Assembly: GCF_041714655.1 (NCBI RefSeq)
Contig: NZ_CP168219.1
Location: forward strand, 806,001 to 870,000
DNA length: 64,000 nt
Origin: Pseudoroseicyclus_A sp041714655
Lineage (GTDB): Bacteria > Pseudomonadota > Alphaproteobacteria > Rhodobacterales > Rhodobacteraceae
Direction of reading: 5' to 3'
The notes under the pieces are model-generated. The model worked only from the letters and a program-made list of their open reading frames with translations, had not been told where the DNA came from and did not search any database. The position numbers and the translations under genes are program-made. Within the stretch, counting starts at the first letter, position 1; each line of letters opens with the position of its first letter. Positions 43,104-50,083 of the stretch are shown here, in pieces.

Positions 43104-43987
43104 CCAACCGCAAGGGCATCATCCTCGCCGGCGGCTCCGGCACGCGGCTCTATCCGATCACCATGGGCCTCTCCAAGCAGCTCCTGCCGCTCTATGACAA
43201 GCCGATGGTCTATTACCCGCTGACCGTGCTGATGCTCGCCGGCATCCGCGAGATCGCCGTCATCACCACGCCGGAGGATCAGGCCCAGTTCAAGCGGGCG
43301 CTCGGCGACGGCAGCCAATGGGGCATCTCGCTCACCTATATCGAGCAGCCGAGCCCCGACGGGCTGGCGCAGGCCTATATCCTCGCCGAGGATTTCCTCG
43401 CCGGCGCCCCCTCCGCCATGGTGCTGGGCGACAACATCTTCTTCGGCCACGGGCTTCCGCAGCTCCTCTCCGTCGCCGATGCGAAGGCAACGGGCGGCAC
43501 GGTCTTCGGCTATTACGTGGCCGATCCCGAGCGCTATGGCGTCGTCGATTTCGGGGCGGACGGCTCCGTCCGCCAGATCATCGAGAAGCCGGAGGTCCCG
43601 CCCTCCCATTACGCCGTGACCGGGCTCTATTTCCTCGACGGCACCGCCCCCGAGCGGGCCCGCGCCGTCGCGCCCTCGCCGCGGGGCGAGCTCGAGATCA
43701 CGACGCTCCTCGAGATGTACCTCCACGACGGGGCGCTCGACGTCCTCCGCATGGGCCGCGGCTATGCCTGGCTCGATACGGGCACGCATGATTCGCTGCT
43801 GGATGCGGGGAATTTCGTGCGGACCCTCGCCAAGCGGCAGGGCCTGCAGACCGGCTCGCCGGACGAGATCGCCTACAACCTCGGCTGGATCGACGAGGCG
43901 CAGCTCGGTGAGCGCGCCAAGACCTTCCGCAAGAACGATTACGGCAAGTACCTCGCCGACCTGCCCCTGCAGGACCGGCAGGTCTGA
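43100..43987 (+). CDS. rfbA: Glucose-1-phosphate thymidylyltransferase
   Basis: A 295-residue RfbA, joining dTTP and glucose-1-phosphate in the first step of dTDP-rhamnose synthesis. Signature IILAGGSGTRLYPITMGLSK at the N-terminus, the metal-binding LGDNIFFGHGL and GRGYAWLDTGTHDSLLDA. Coupled to rfbD by ATGA overlap. Last gene of the operon rfbC-rfbB-acyltransferase-rfbD-rfbA; the dispersed repeat at 43993 ends it. Confidence 0.97.
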   Translation: MTNRKGIILAGGSGTRLYPITMGLSKQLLPLYDKPMVYYPLTVLMLAGIREIAVITTPEDQAQFKRALGDGSQWGISLTYIEQPSPDGLAQAYILAEDFLAGAPSAMVLGDNIFFGHGLPQLLSVADAKATGGTVFGYYVADPERYGVVDFGADGSVRQIIEKPEVPPSHYAVTGLYFLDGTAPERARAVAPSPRGELEITTLLEMYLHDGALDVLRMGRGYAWLDTGTHDSLLDAGNFVRTLAKRQGLQTGSPDEIAYNLGWIDEAQLGERAKTFRKNDYGKYLADLPLQDRQV

Positions 43988-43992
43988 TCCGC

Positions 43993-44073
43993 TTTCATCT
44001 GGCCGAAAACACCTTGGAGGTTTGGAGGCAGCGCCTCCAACGCACTTAAAAGAATGCGCCGCAGGCGCTCCGC
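43993..44073 (+). repeat. Stop-anchored dispersed repeat, copy 3
   Basis: TTTCATCTGGCCGAAAA (43993-44009) then CACCTTGG (two changes from the other copies), hairpin TTGGAGGC/GCCTCCAA (44022-44040), then ATGCGCC-GCA-GGCGCTC as in copy 2. It begins 6 bases after the rfbA stop; the opposing gene ends at 44086. Confidence 0.85.
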
Positions 44074-44085
44074 TGACCAACCGTC

Positions 44086-45156
44086 TCAGCCGCGAAGCCG
44101 ATCCGGCCTCAGCGCGTCCACCACCCCCGGCTCCACCTCCGCCGCGCCCCCCACATGGCTGGCGAGCACCCGGCTGGCCGCGCAGGAGGTCTGAAAGCCG
44201 TAGCCCCCCTGACCGGCGCACCACAGGAACGCCGGCGCGTCGGGATCCGGCCCCAGCACGAGCTGCCGGTCGGGCGCGAAGGTCCGTAGGCCGGCCCAGG
44301 AGGAGAGGAGCCGCGTGACCTCCATCGTCACATGCGCCTCGAAGCGGGCGATGCCCTCGGCGAGCACCATGTCGTCCGCCCAGGCGTCATGCGGCTCGGC
44401 CGGATCCTCCTCGGCGGGGGAGACGATCAGCGCCCCGGCGTCGGGCTTCATGTACCAGTCCTCGCCCGGCCCCATGACCATGGGCCAGCGGGCAGGGGAC
44501 ATGCCCTGCGGCGCCGCCACGCGCGCCATCGAGCGGCGGAGCGGCGTCAACCCGAGGGGGGCGACGCCGGCCATCGCCGCGACCCCGTCCGCCCAGGCGC
44601 CGGCGGCGTTCACCAGCACCTCCGCCTCCAGCACCTCGCCACCCTCAAGGCTCACGCGCCAGCGCCCGGCCTCCCGCGCGATGCCGGTGACCTCCGCGCC
44701 GGTCTGCACGCGCCCATTGGCGCGGATGGCCTGCGTGAAGCGCGTCATCAGCGCATGGGTGTCGATGTCCCAGGCGGCCTCGTCATAGCCGGCACGGTCG
44801 ACCCTGACGGGATCGAGGATCGGGCAGAGCCCCGCCGCCTCCGCCGGGGTGACCGGGGTCAGATGCATGGCCTTCATGTCGGCCGCGAAGGCCGCGGCGG
44901 TGCCCCGCGAGCCGACGAGGAGCAGCCCCCGCGGCCTGAGCACGCCCGCCGCCTTCAGCTCGTCATGGCTGGCGCGGTTGAGCGCCACCGTCGTCGGCAG
45001 GCCGTAGCTTTCCTCGAAAAGCGCGGCGGAGCGGCCGGAGGCGTGGTAGCCCGTCTGCGTCTCGCGCTCGAGAAGATGGACGGAGCCGAGCTCCGCCAGC
45101 CGCGCCCCGGCGGAAAGCCCGGCGATGCCGCCGCCGATGACCAGAAAATCCGCCAT
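44086..45156 (-). CDS. FAD-dependent oxidoreductase (DAO/glycine-oxidase type)
   Basis: A 356-residue flavoprotein of the D-amino-acid oxidase family. FAD-binding GGGIAGLSAGARLAELG lies at residues 7-23; the second FAD contact is in HASGRSAALFEESYG; AGAWADGVAAMAG and CAGQGGYGFQTSCAASRVLA are the family C-terminal blocks. It likely oxidises a secondary amine or amino acid. The upstream 300-bp gap holds a perfect 12-base palindrome TGACGT/ACGTCA at 45251. Substrate and electron acceptor unknown. Confidence 0.88.
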   Translation of the reverse strand: MADFLVIGGGIAGLSAGARLAELGSVHLLERETQTGYHASGRSAALFEESYGLPTTVALNRASHDELKAAGVLRPRGLLLVGSRGTAAAFAADMKAMHLTPVTPAEAAGLCPILDPVRVDRAGYDEAAWDIDTHALMTRFTQAIRANGRVQTGAEVTGIAREAGRWRVSLEGGEVLEAEVLVNAAGAWADGVAAMAGVAPLGLTPLRRSMARVAAPQGMSPARWPMVMGPGEDWYMKPDAGALIVSPAEEDPAEPHDAWADDMVLAEGIARFEAHVTMEVTRLLSSWAGLRTFAPDRQLVLGPDPDAPAFLWCAGQGGYGFQTSCAASRVLASHVGGAAEVEPGVVDALRPDRLRG

Positions 45157-45250
45157 GATGCCCCCGATTGCCTTGTCTGCGCTGGCCTGCCGCCGCCGCC
45201 GGCGCACCCTCGCACCCGCGAGGCGCGCTGCCAAGTCCGGCCGCGGACGA

Positions 45251-45264
45251 TGACGTGAACGTCA
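45251..45264. promoter_or_regulatory. Perfect palindrome upstream of the FAD oxidoreductase
   Basis: TGACGT-GA-ACGTCA, 95 bases ahead of the oxidoreductase start, in a 297-base gap (45157-45453) that otherwise shows no gene. On the minus strand it reads TTGACGTTCACGTCA, close to the symmetric sites bound by MerR-family catabolic regulators. No such regulator is encoded nearby. Confidence 0.4.
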
Positions 45265-45453
45265 AGCGGTCTGCGCCTTACCTTAGTGAAATCAACGGAT
45301 TGCCTGCCATTCCCCGATGAGGTCAGGAGCATTTTAAGCAGAATTGGGGCGGAACCGAACCGCGGTCAGGATATCCGGACTCGCCGCCCTGCCGCTGTCG
45401 GATAGGGTCGCCGGACATTGCCTTGATGACCGAGTTATTTGCCAGGACCTGTT

Positions 45454-45888
45454 ATGCCTCTCATGACGCTGGGCGACATGGCGGCGCGCCGGACCGTCGT
45501 GACCGCCAGCCCGGAGACCTCCATCCTCACCGCCTGCAAGCGCATGTGCGACGAACGGATCGGCGCGATCATCGTGCTGAGGGCCGGCAATCTCGTCGGC
45601 ATCGTCACCGAGCGAGACATCCTGCGGCGGGTCATCTGCCGCTACCGCGATGCGTCCGAGACGACGGTCGGTGACGTGATGACCCCCGGGCCGATCACGG
45701 GGGAGGAGGGCGAGAGCCCCCTCGACGGGCTGAAGAAGATGCGCACCCATGGCATCCGCCACCTGCCGGTCATGCGGCGGAGCGAGATGCTCGGCATCGT
45801 CTCCGAGCGGGACATGCCGGTGTCGATCCTCGCCGAGGCCGAGCGCCGCGAGCTGGCCCGGCTCCCCTTCCCGGCGGAGCGCGATTAA
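45454..45888 (+). CDS. CBS-domain-pair protein
   Basis: A 144-residue protein made of two CBS repeats (VVTASPETSILTACKRMCDER then GAIIVLRAGNLVGIVTERDI; MTPGPITGEEGESPLDGLKK then IRHLPVMRRSEMLGIVSERDM). Paired CBS domains bind adenosyl ligands such as AMP, ATP or SAM and sense energy state. No fused catalytic domain. Start ATG 45454 has AGGA upstream; an in-frame TTG at 45439 is an alternative. Function of the stand-alone group is unknown. Confidence 0.88.
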   Translation: MPLMTLGDMAARRTVVTASPETSILTACKRMCDERIGAIIVLRAGNLVGIVTERDILRRVICRYRDASETTVGDVMTPGPITGEEGESPLDGLKKMRTHGIRHLPVMRRSEMLGIVSERDMPVSILAEAERRELARLPFPAERD

Positions 45889-45955
45889 CTTAGCCTGTTG
45901 CCTAAGTTTCTGCTTGACCGGCGGCGGGCTCGCCGGATACCTAGGCACATGCCTA
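45888..45955 (+). promoter_or_regulatory. ArsR-type promoter with two flanking operators
   Basis: Operator 1: ACTTAG (45888-45893)...CTAAGT (45902-45907), containing TTGCCTAAG. Operator 2: TAGGCA-CA-TGCCTA (45942-45955), a perfect palindrome that overlaps the ATG of the ArsR gene. Between them lies TTGACC (45914-45919) with GGATAC about 15 bases on. Both sites share TGCCTAA. The layout fits an autorepressed ArsR operon. Confidence 0.6.
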
Positions 45956-46278
45956 ACCATTTGCTCGACAGCACCTTCCACGCCCTCGCCGATCCGACCC
46001 GGCGCGCCATCCTTTCCCGCCTCGCGGCGGGGGAGGAGAGCGCCGGCGCCCTGGCAGAGCCCTTCGACATGGCGCTGCCGTCGTTTCTTCAGCATCTGAA
46101 GGTGCTGGAGGCCGGCGGCCTCATCACCACCGAAAAGCGCGGCCGCCAGCGCATCTGCCGGCTGGAGGAGGCGCGCTTCGCCGAGGCGCGCGGCTGGATG
46201 GAGGCCGAGATGCGCCGCTGGACCGGCCGGCTCGACCGGCTCGGCGATTACCTCAACCGAAAGGACCGCCCCCAATGA
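45949..46278 (+). CDS. ArsR-family transcriptional regulator
   Basis: A 109-residue winged-helix repressor. The core is FHALADPTRRAILSRLAAGE, then ALAEPFDMALPSFLQHLKVL (HTH with recognition helix) and the wing TTEKRGRQRICRLEEA. It lacks the ELCVCDL metal-binding motif of ArsR, and its sequence is of the 'metalloregulator paired with SRPBCC' type that responds to organic ligands or none. Its start codon sits inside the operator palindrome. It overlaps the SRPBCC gene by ATGA, the usual partner. Confidence 0.92.
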   Translation: MPNHLLDSTFHALADPTRRAILSRLAAGEESAGALAEPFDMALPSFLQHLKVLEAGGLITTEKRGRQRICRLEEARFAEARGWMEAEMRRWTGRLDRLGDYLNRKDRPQ

Positions 46279-46745
46279 GTGCCTCCCCCCTCGACACCTG
46301 GTCGCTCGACCGCGAGATCGTGCTGACCCGGGTCTATGACCATCCGATCGACGAGGTCTTCGCCGCCTGGACCGACCCCGCCGCCCTTGCCGCCTGGTTC
46401 TCCCCCCAAGGGCTGCAGACGGTGAGCCACGAGGCCGACATCCGCGAGGGCGGCCACTGGCGGTTCGACATGGTGGGGCCGGACGTGACCTACGAGAACC
46501 TCATGCAGTTCATCACCATCGACCCGCCGCGGCTGATCGTGATGGATCACGGCAATGCCGACCCTGCCGACCCCGGCCGCTTCCGCGTCACCGTCACCTT
46601 TGATGAGCAGTCGAACGGCAAGACTGTTGTCAGCCTCCGCCAGCTTCACCCGACGCGCGAGCAGCGCGACGGCACCATCGGCTTCGGCGCGGTGGAGATC
46701 GGCAACACCACGATGGACAAGCTCGCGGCCTGGCTGGCGCGCTGA
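46275..46745 (+). CDS. SRPBCC (AHSA1-like) protein
   Basis: A 156-residue START-like fold protein: VLTRVYDHPIDEVFAAWTDP, AAWFSPQGLQTVSHEADIRE, GGHWRFDMVGPD and TMDKLAAWLAR. This group binds a hydrophobic ligand in a deep cavity. Its typical partner, an ArsR regulator, is immediately upstream and translationally coupled, so the pair probably senses and processes one compound. Ligand unknown. Confidence 0.92.
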   Translation: MSASPLDTWSLDREIVLTRVYDHPIDEVFAAWTDPAALAAWFSPQGLQTVSHEADIREGGHWRFDMVGPDVTYENLMQFITIDPPRLIVMDHGNADPADPGRFRVTVTFDEQSNGKTVVSLRQLHPTREQRDGTIGFGAVEIGNTTMDKLAAWLAR

Positions 46746-46751
46746 TCCGCC

Positions 46752-46795
46752 TTTCATCTGGCCGAAAATACCTCGGGGTCCGGGGCAGAGCCCCG
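46752..46795 (+). repeat. Stop-anchored dispersed repeat, copy 4
   Basis: TTTCATCTGGCCGAAAA (46752-46768) then TACCTCGG, followed by a different hairpin, CGGGGC/GCCCCG (46781-46795). Begins 7 bases after the SRPBCC stop. Confidence 0.85.
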
Positions 46796-46817
46796 AACGT
46801 CCCCCCGCAAGCGAAAG

Positions 46818-46843
46818 AGGGCCCGCCGTTTCCGGCGGGCCCT
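46818..46843. terminator. Bidirectional terminator between SRPBCC and BMP genes
   Basis: AGGGCCCGCCG (46818-46828), loop TTTC, CGGCGGGCCCT (46833-46843): perfect 11-bp stem, with CTTCCTC after it on the plus strand and CTCTTTC on the minus strand. Ends both converging operons. Confidence 0.7.
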
Positions 46844-46865
46844 TCCTCGTCTCAAGCTGCGAGGA

Positions 46866-47948
46866 TCAGGACGGGATCTCGCCCGTCAGCCCTTCCACGT
46901 AGAAGTCGAGGCCCAGGAGCATCTCGTCGGTGGCGACCTCGCCCTCCTCGAGCCAGACGGAGCCGTCCTGCTTCATGATCGGGCCGGTGAACGGGTGGTA
47001 CTCGCCCGAGGTGATGGCGGCGATCATCTCTTCCGCCTCGGCCTTGACCTCTGCCGGCACCACATCGGTGATCTCGCCGATCACCACATGGCCCTCGGCC
47101 ATGCCGCCCCAGGTGGCGGTCGATTCCCAGGTCCCGTCGATCAGCGCCTGGATGCGCTCGATGTAATAGGGGCCCCAGTTGTCGATGATGGAGGAGATCC
47201 GCGGCTCCGGCTTGAAGGCCGCCATGTCGGAGGCCTGGCCGAAGGTGTAGACGCCGCCCGCCTCTTCCGCCGCCGCCTGCGGGGCGGTGGAATCGGTGTG
47301 CTGCAGGATCACGTCGACGCCCTGCTCGATCATCGCCTTGGCGGCATCGGCCTCCTTGGCGGGGTCGAACCAGGTGTAGGCCCAGATGACGACCATCTCG
47401 ATATCGGGGTTCACCTTCTTCGCGTGGAGGAAGGAGGAGTTGATGCCCTGGATGACCTCGGGGATCGGGAAGGAGCCGATGTAGCCGATCTTGTTCGACT
47501 TGGTCATGTGACCGGCGATCAGCCCCTCGATGGCGCGGCCCTCGTAGAAGCGGCTGTCATAGGTGGCGAGGTTATCGGCGCGCATGTAGCCCGTCGCGTG
47601 CTCGAACTTCACATCCGGGAACTGCTGGGCTGCCTCGACGGTGGCCTCCATGTAGCCGAAGGAGGTGGTGAAGATCAGGTCGGCGCCGGAGAGGGCCATC
47701 TGGCTGAGGGCGCGGATGGCATCGGCGCTCTCGGGCACGTTCTCCTGGTAGATCGTCTCGATGGCATCGCCGAAATGCGCGGCGGCCTCGAGCCGGCCCT
47801 GATCGTGCTGGTAGGTCCAGCCGCCGTCGCCGACCGGGCCGATATAGATGAAGCCGATCTTCGGCGTATCCTGGGCGCGGGCCGGCAGGCCGAGCGTCGC
47901 CGCGGCGGCGGCACCGGCGCCGGTGGTCAGAAGGGTACGTCTTTTCAT
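46866..47948 (-). CDS. BMP-family ABC transporter substrate-binding protein
   Basis: A 360-residue periplasmic protein. The N-terminus MKRRTLLTTGAGAAAAATLG is a signal sequence with an RR pair, possibly Tat. The mature part is the BMP/PnrA fold: KIGFIYIGPVGDGGWTYQHD, FTTSFGYMEATVEAAQQFPD and DVILQHTDSTAPQAAAEE, where aromatic and Asp residues hold a purine ring and ribose in relatives such as PnrA. It belongs with the ABC components just upstream. Overlap of the ABC ATPase gene with xdhC points to a purine substrate. A hairpin in the 92-base gap upstream may raise its expression above that of the permeases. Confidence 0.93.
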   Translation of the reverse strand: MKRRTLLTTGAGAAAAATLGLPARAQDTPKIGFIYIGPVGDGGWTYQHDQGRLEAAAHFGDAIETIYQENVPESADAIRALSQMALSGADLIFTTSFGYMEATVEAAQQFPDVKFEHATGYMRADNLATYDSRFYEGRAIEGLIAGHMTKSNKIGYIGSFPIPEVIQGINSSFLHAKKVNPDIEMVVIWAYTWFDPAKEADAAKAMIEQGVDVILQHTDSTAPQAAAEEAGGVYTFGQASDMAAFKPEPRISSIIDNWGPYYIERIQALIDGTWESTATWGGMAEGHVVIGEITDVVPAEVKAEAEEMIAAITSGEYHPFTGPIMKQDGSVWLEEGEVATDEMLLGLDFYVEGLTGEIPS

Positions 47949-48013
47949 CTCTCAAACTCCCTGTTTGTCCCGGGACTTGGCCCGCCCGGGGGGCATCTTG
48001 TCTGTGACCTCTG

Positions 48014-48040
48014 GCGCGAGGCGTGGAAGGGGCCTCGCGC
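48014..48040 (-). terminator. Hairpin between permease 2 and BMP gene
   Basis: GCGCGAGGC (48014-48022) pairs perfectly with GCCTCGCGC (48032-48040), directly after the permease stop. Such stem-loops in ABC operons often stabilise or separate the transcript of the binding protein. CGAGGCGTGGAA occurs both here (48017-48028) and at the permease 3' end (48047-48058). Confidence 0.5.
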
Positions 48041-48967
48041 TTACCTCGAGGCGTGGAACGACCGGCCCAGCGAGCCCGGCGCCCCCAGCGCCGCGCCCGC
48101 CTTGCCGGCCGACAGGATCACGAGCACGATGATCGTGACGAGATAGGGCGACATCGACAATATCTCGACCGGCACCCGCGCGCCGGCGGCCTGCAGGTTG
48201 AGCTGCAGCACCGTGATGCCGCCGAAAAGATAGGCACCGATCAGAAGCCGGATCGGCCGCCAGGAGGCGAAGACGACGATGGCGAGCGCGATCCAGCCGG
48301 CGCCGGCGGTGAGACCTTCCGTCCATTGCGGCACGCGGATGATCGACAGATACGCCCCGCCGACCCCGGCCATGGCGCCGCCGAAGGCGATGGCGGCCAG
48401 GCGGATGCGCACCACCTTGTAGCCGAGCGCATGGGCCGCCTCGTGGTTCTCGCCGACGGCCCGCAGGATCAGCCCCGCGCGGGTGCGGGCGAGGAAATAC
48501 CAGACGAGCGCCACCATCAGGAGCCCGATGTAGACGAGCAGGTCATGGTGAAAGAGGATCGGCCCGATGACGGGAATGTCCGTCAGCACCGGGATGTCGA
48601 TCTTCGCCGTGGAGGGCGCGCGGATGCCGACATAGCTCTGCCCGATCATCGAGGCGAGCCCGAGCCCGAAGAGCGTCAGCCCCAGCCCCGTCGCCACCTG
48701 GTTGGAGAGGAAAAGCTGCGTCAGCACCCCGAAGATCAGCGACAGGGCGGCGCCTCCCAGCGCCGCGCAGATAAAGCCGACGGTGGCCGATCCGGTGCCG
48801 ACCCCGGCCGCGAAGCCGATGACGGCGCCGGTGATCATCATCCCCTCCACCCCGAGGTTCAGCACCCCGGCGCGTTCGACGACGAGCTCGCCCAGCGCCG
48901 CGAAGAGAATGGGCGTCGAGGCCACCATCAGCGAGGCGATGAGCAGGATCGGGTTGATGTCTCCCAT
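48041..48967 (-). CDS. ABC transporter permease (BMP/nucleoside type), second
   Basis: A 308-residue permease with about nine helices of the branched-chain/nucleoside importer class (LIASLMVASTPILFAALGELVV, GVEGMMITGAVIGFAAGVG). The segment LILRAVGENHEAAHALGYKVVRIRLAAI is the ATPase-coupling EAA-like loop of this family. Pairs with the permease encoded just upstream. Confidence 0.93.
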   Translation of the reverse strand: MGDINPILLIASLMVASTPILFAALGELVVERAGVLNLGVEGMMITGAVIGFAAGVGTGSATVGFICAALGGAALSLIFGVLTQLFLSNQVATGLGLTLFGLGLASMIGQSYVGIRAPSTAKIDIPVLTDIPVIGPILFHHDLLVYIGLLMVALVWYFLARTRAGLILRAVGENHEAAHALGYKVVRIRLAAIAFGGAMAGVGGAYLSIIRVPQWTEGLTAGAGWIALAIVVFASWRPIRLLIGAYLFGGITVLQLNLQAAGARVPVEILSMSPYLVTIIVLVILSAGKAGAALGAPGSLGRSFHASR

Positions 48968-48979
48968 GGGCCGGTCTCC

Positions 48980-50065
48980 TCAGGCCGCCGCTTCGCTGCC
49001 GAAGCGCGGGCGGTAATTGGTGAGCACGTCGAGGGCGAGCAGGAAGAAGAGCAGCATCCCCTGGAAGAGCTGGATGGCGGCGGCGGGCAGGGCGAGCTGA
49101 AGCTGCGCCATCTCGCCGCCGATATAGGTGAGCGCGAGGAGCAGCCCGGCGAGCAGGATGCCGATCGGATGCAGCCGCCCGAGGAAGGCGACGATGATCG
49201 CCGTGAAGCCGTAGCCCGTGCCGAAGTCGATGGTGATCTGGCCCGCGGGCCCCGTCGCCTCGAAGATGCCCGCGAGCCCGGCGAGCCCGCCGGAGATCAG
49301 CATCGACAGGATGATGAGCCGCTTGGGGTCCACCCCCGAGAAGGCCGCGGCCCGCGGGCTCTCCCCCGTGACGCGGATGGCGAAGCCGAGCGTGTGCCGC
49401 GCGAGGAGCACATAGGCGAAGATCACCGCGATCAGTGCGAAGACCACGCCCCAGTGCATCCCGGTACCGGCGATCAGCTCATGGTTCGCCGCTGCCTCCC
49501 AGTTGCTCAGCCGCCGCGAGCCGGGAAAGCCCATGCCCTCGGGGTTCTTGAGGGGCCCGAGCGCCGCATAAGCGATGATGTTCTCGGCCACATAGACGAG
49601 CATGAGCGAGACGAGGATCTCGTTTGTGCCGAAGCGCGTCTTCAGGAACGCCGGGATCCAGGCCCAGACCATGCCGCCGAGCGCGCCGACGATGATCATC
49701 AGCGGAAAGATCAGCCAGCGGGCTTCCGACGGGTAGAAGGCTAGCCCCACCGCGGCGCCGCAGACGGCGCCCATGATGTACTGCCCCTCGGCCCCGATGT
49801 TCCAGATGCCCGCCCGAAACCCTAAGGCCAGCCCCGTTGCGATGAGGATCAAGGGCCCCGCCTTCACCAGAAGCTGCGGGCGCGTATAGCTGGCGAAATC
49901 GCCGAAGAGCGGATCCCAGAAGATCGTGCGGATGGCGACGAGCGGAGGCTTGCCGAGGAAGGCGAAGAGGATGCCGCCCACGACCATGGTGAGAATCACC
50001 GCCAGCACCGGCGTGGCGTAGGACCAGGCGTCCGACGGCTGCGGGCGGCGTTCGAGGCGGATCAT
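48980..50065 (-). CDS. ABC transporter permease (BMP/nucleoside type), first
   Basis: A 361-residue permease with about nine to ten helices, YufP-like. Conserved WNIGAEGQYIMGAVCGAAVG and the coupling loop HTLGFAIRVTGESPRAAAFSGVDPKRL are seen. The two permeases form a heterodimer served by the fused ATPase upstream. Eighteen bases separate it from the ATPase gene. Confidence 0.93.
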   Translation of the reverse strand: MIRLERRPQPSDAWSYATPVLAVILTMVVGGILFAFLGKPPLVAIRTIFWDPLFGDFASYTRPQLLVKAGPLILIATGLALGFRAGIWNIGAEGQYIMGAVCGAAVGLAFYPSEARWLIFPLMIIVGALGGMVWAWIPAFLKTRFGTNEILVSLMLVYVAENIIAYAALGPLKNPEGMGFPGSRRLSNWEAAANHELIAGTGMHWGVVFALIAVIFAYVLLARHTLGFAIRVTGESPRAAAFSGVDPKRLIILSMLISGGLAGLAGIFEATGPAGQITIDFGTGYGFTAIIVAFLGRLHPIGILLAGLLLALTYIGGEMAQLQLALPAAAIQLFQGMLLFFLLALDVLTNYRPRFGSEAAA

Positions 50066-50083
50066 GCGCGGCCTCCCTCAAAG

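Noticed and set aside
44086..45156. Link of the FAD oxidoreductase to the rhamnose operon
   Set aside because: It converges on the operon from the opposite strand, separated by a terminator-type repeat.
48041..50065. Two permeases as a duplication of one gene
   Set aside because: Heterologous permease pairs are standard for BMP-type importers; the two differ in length and loops.
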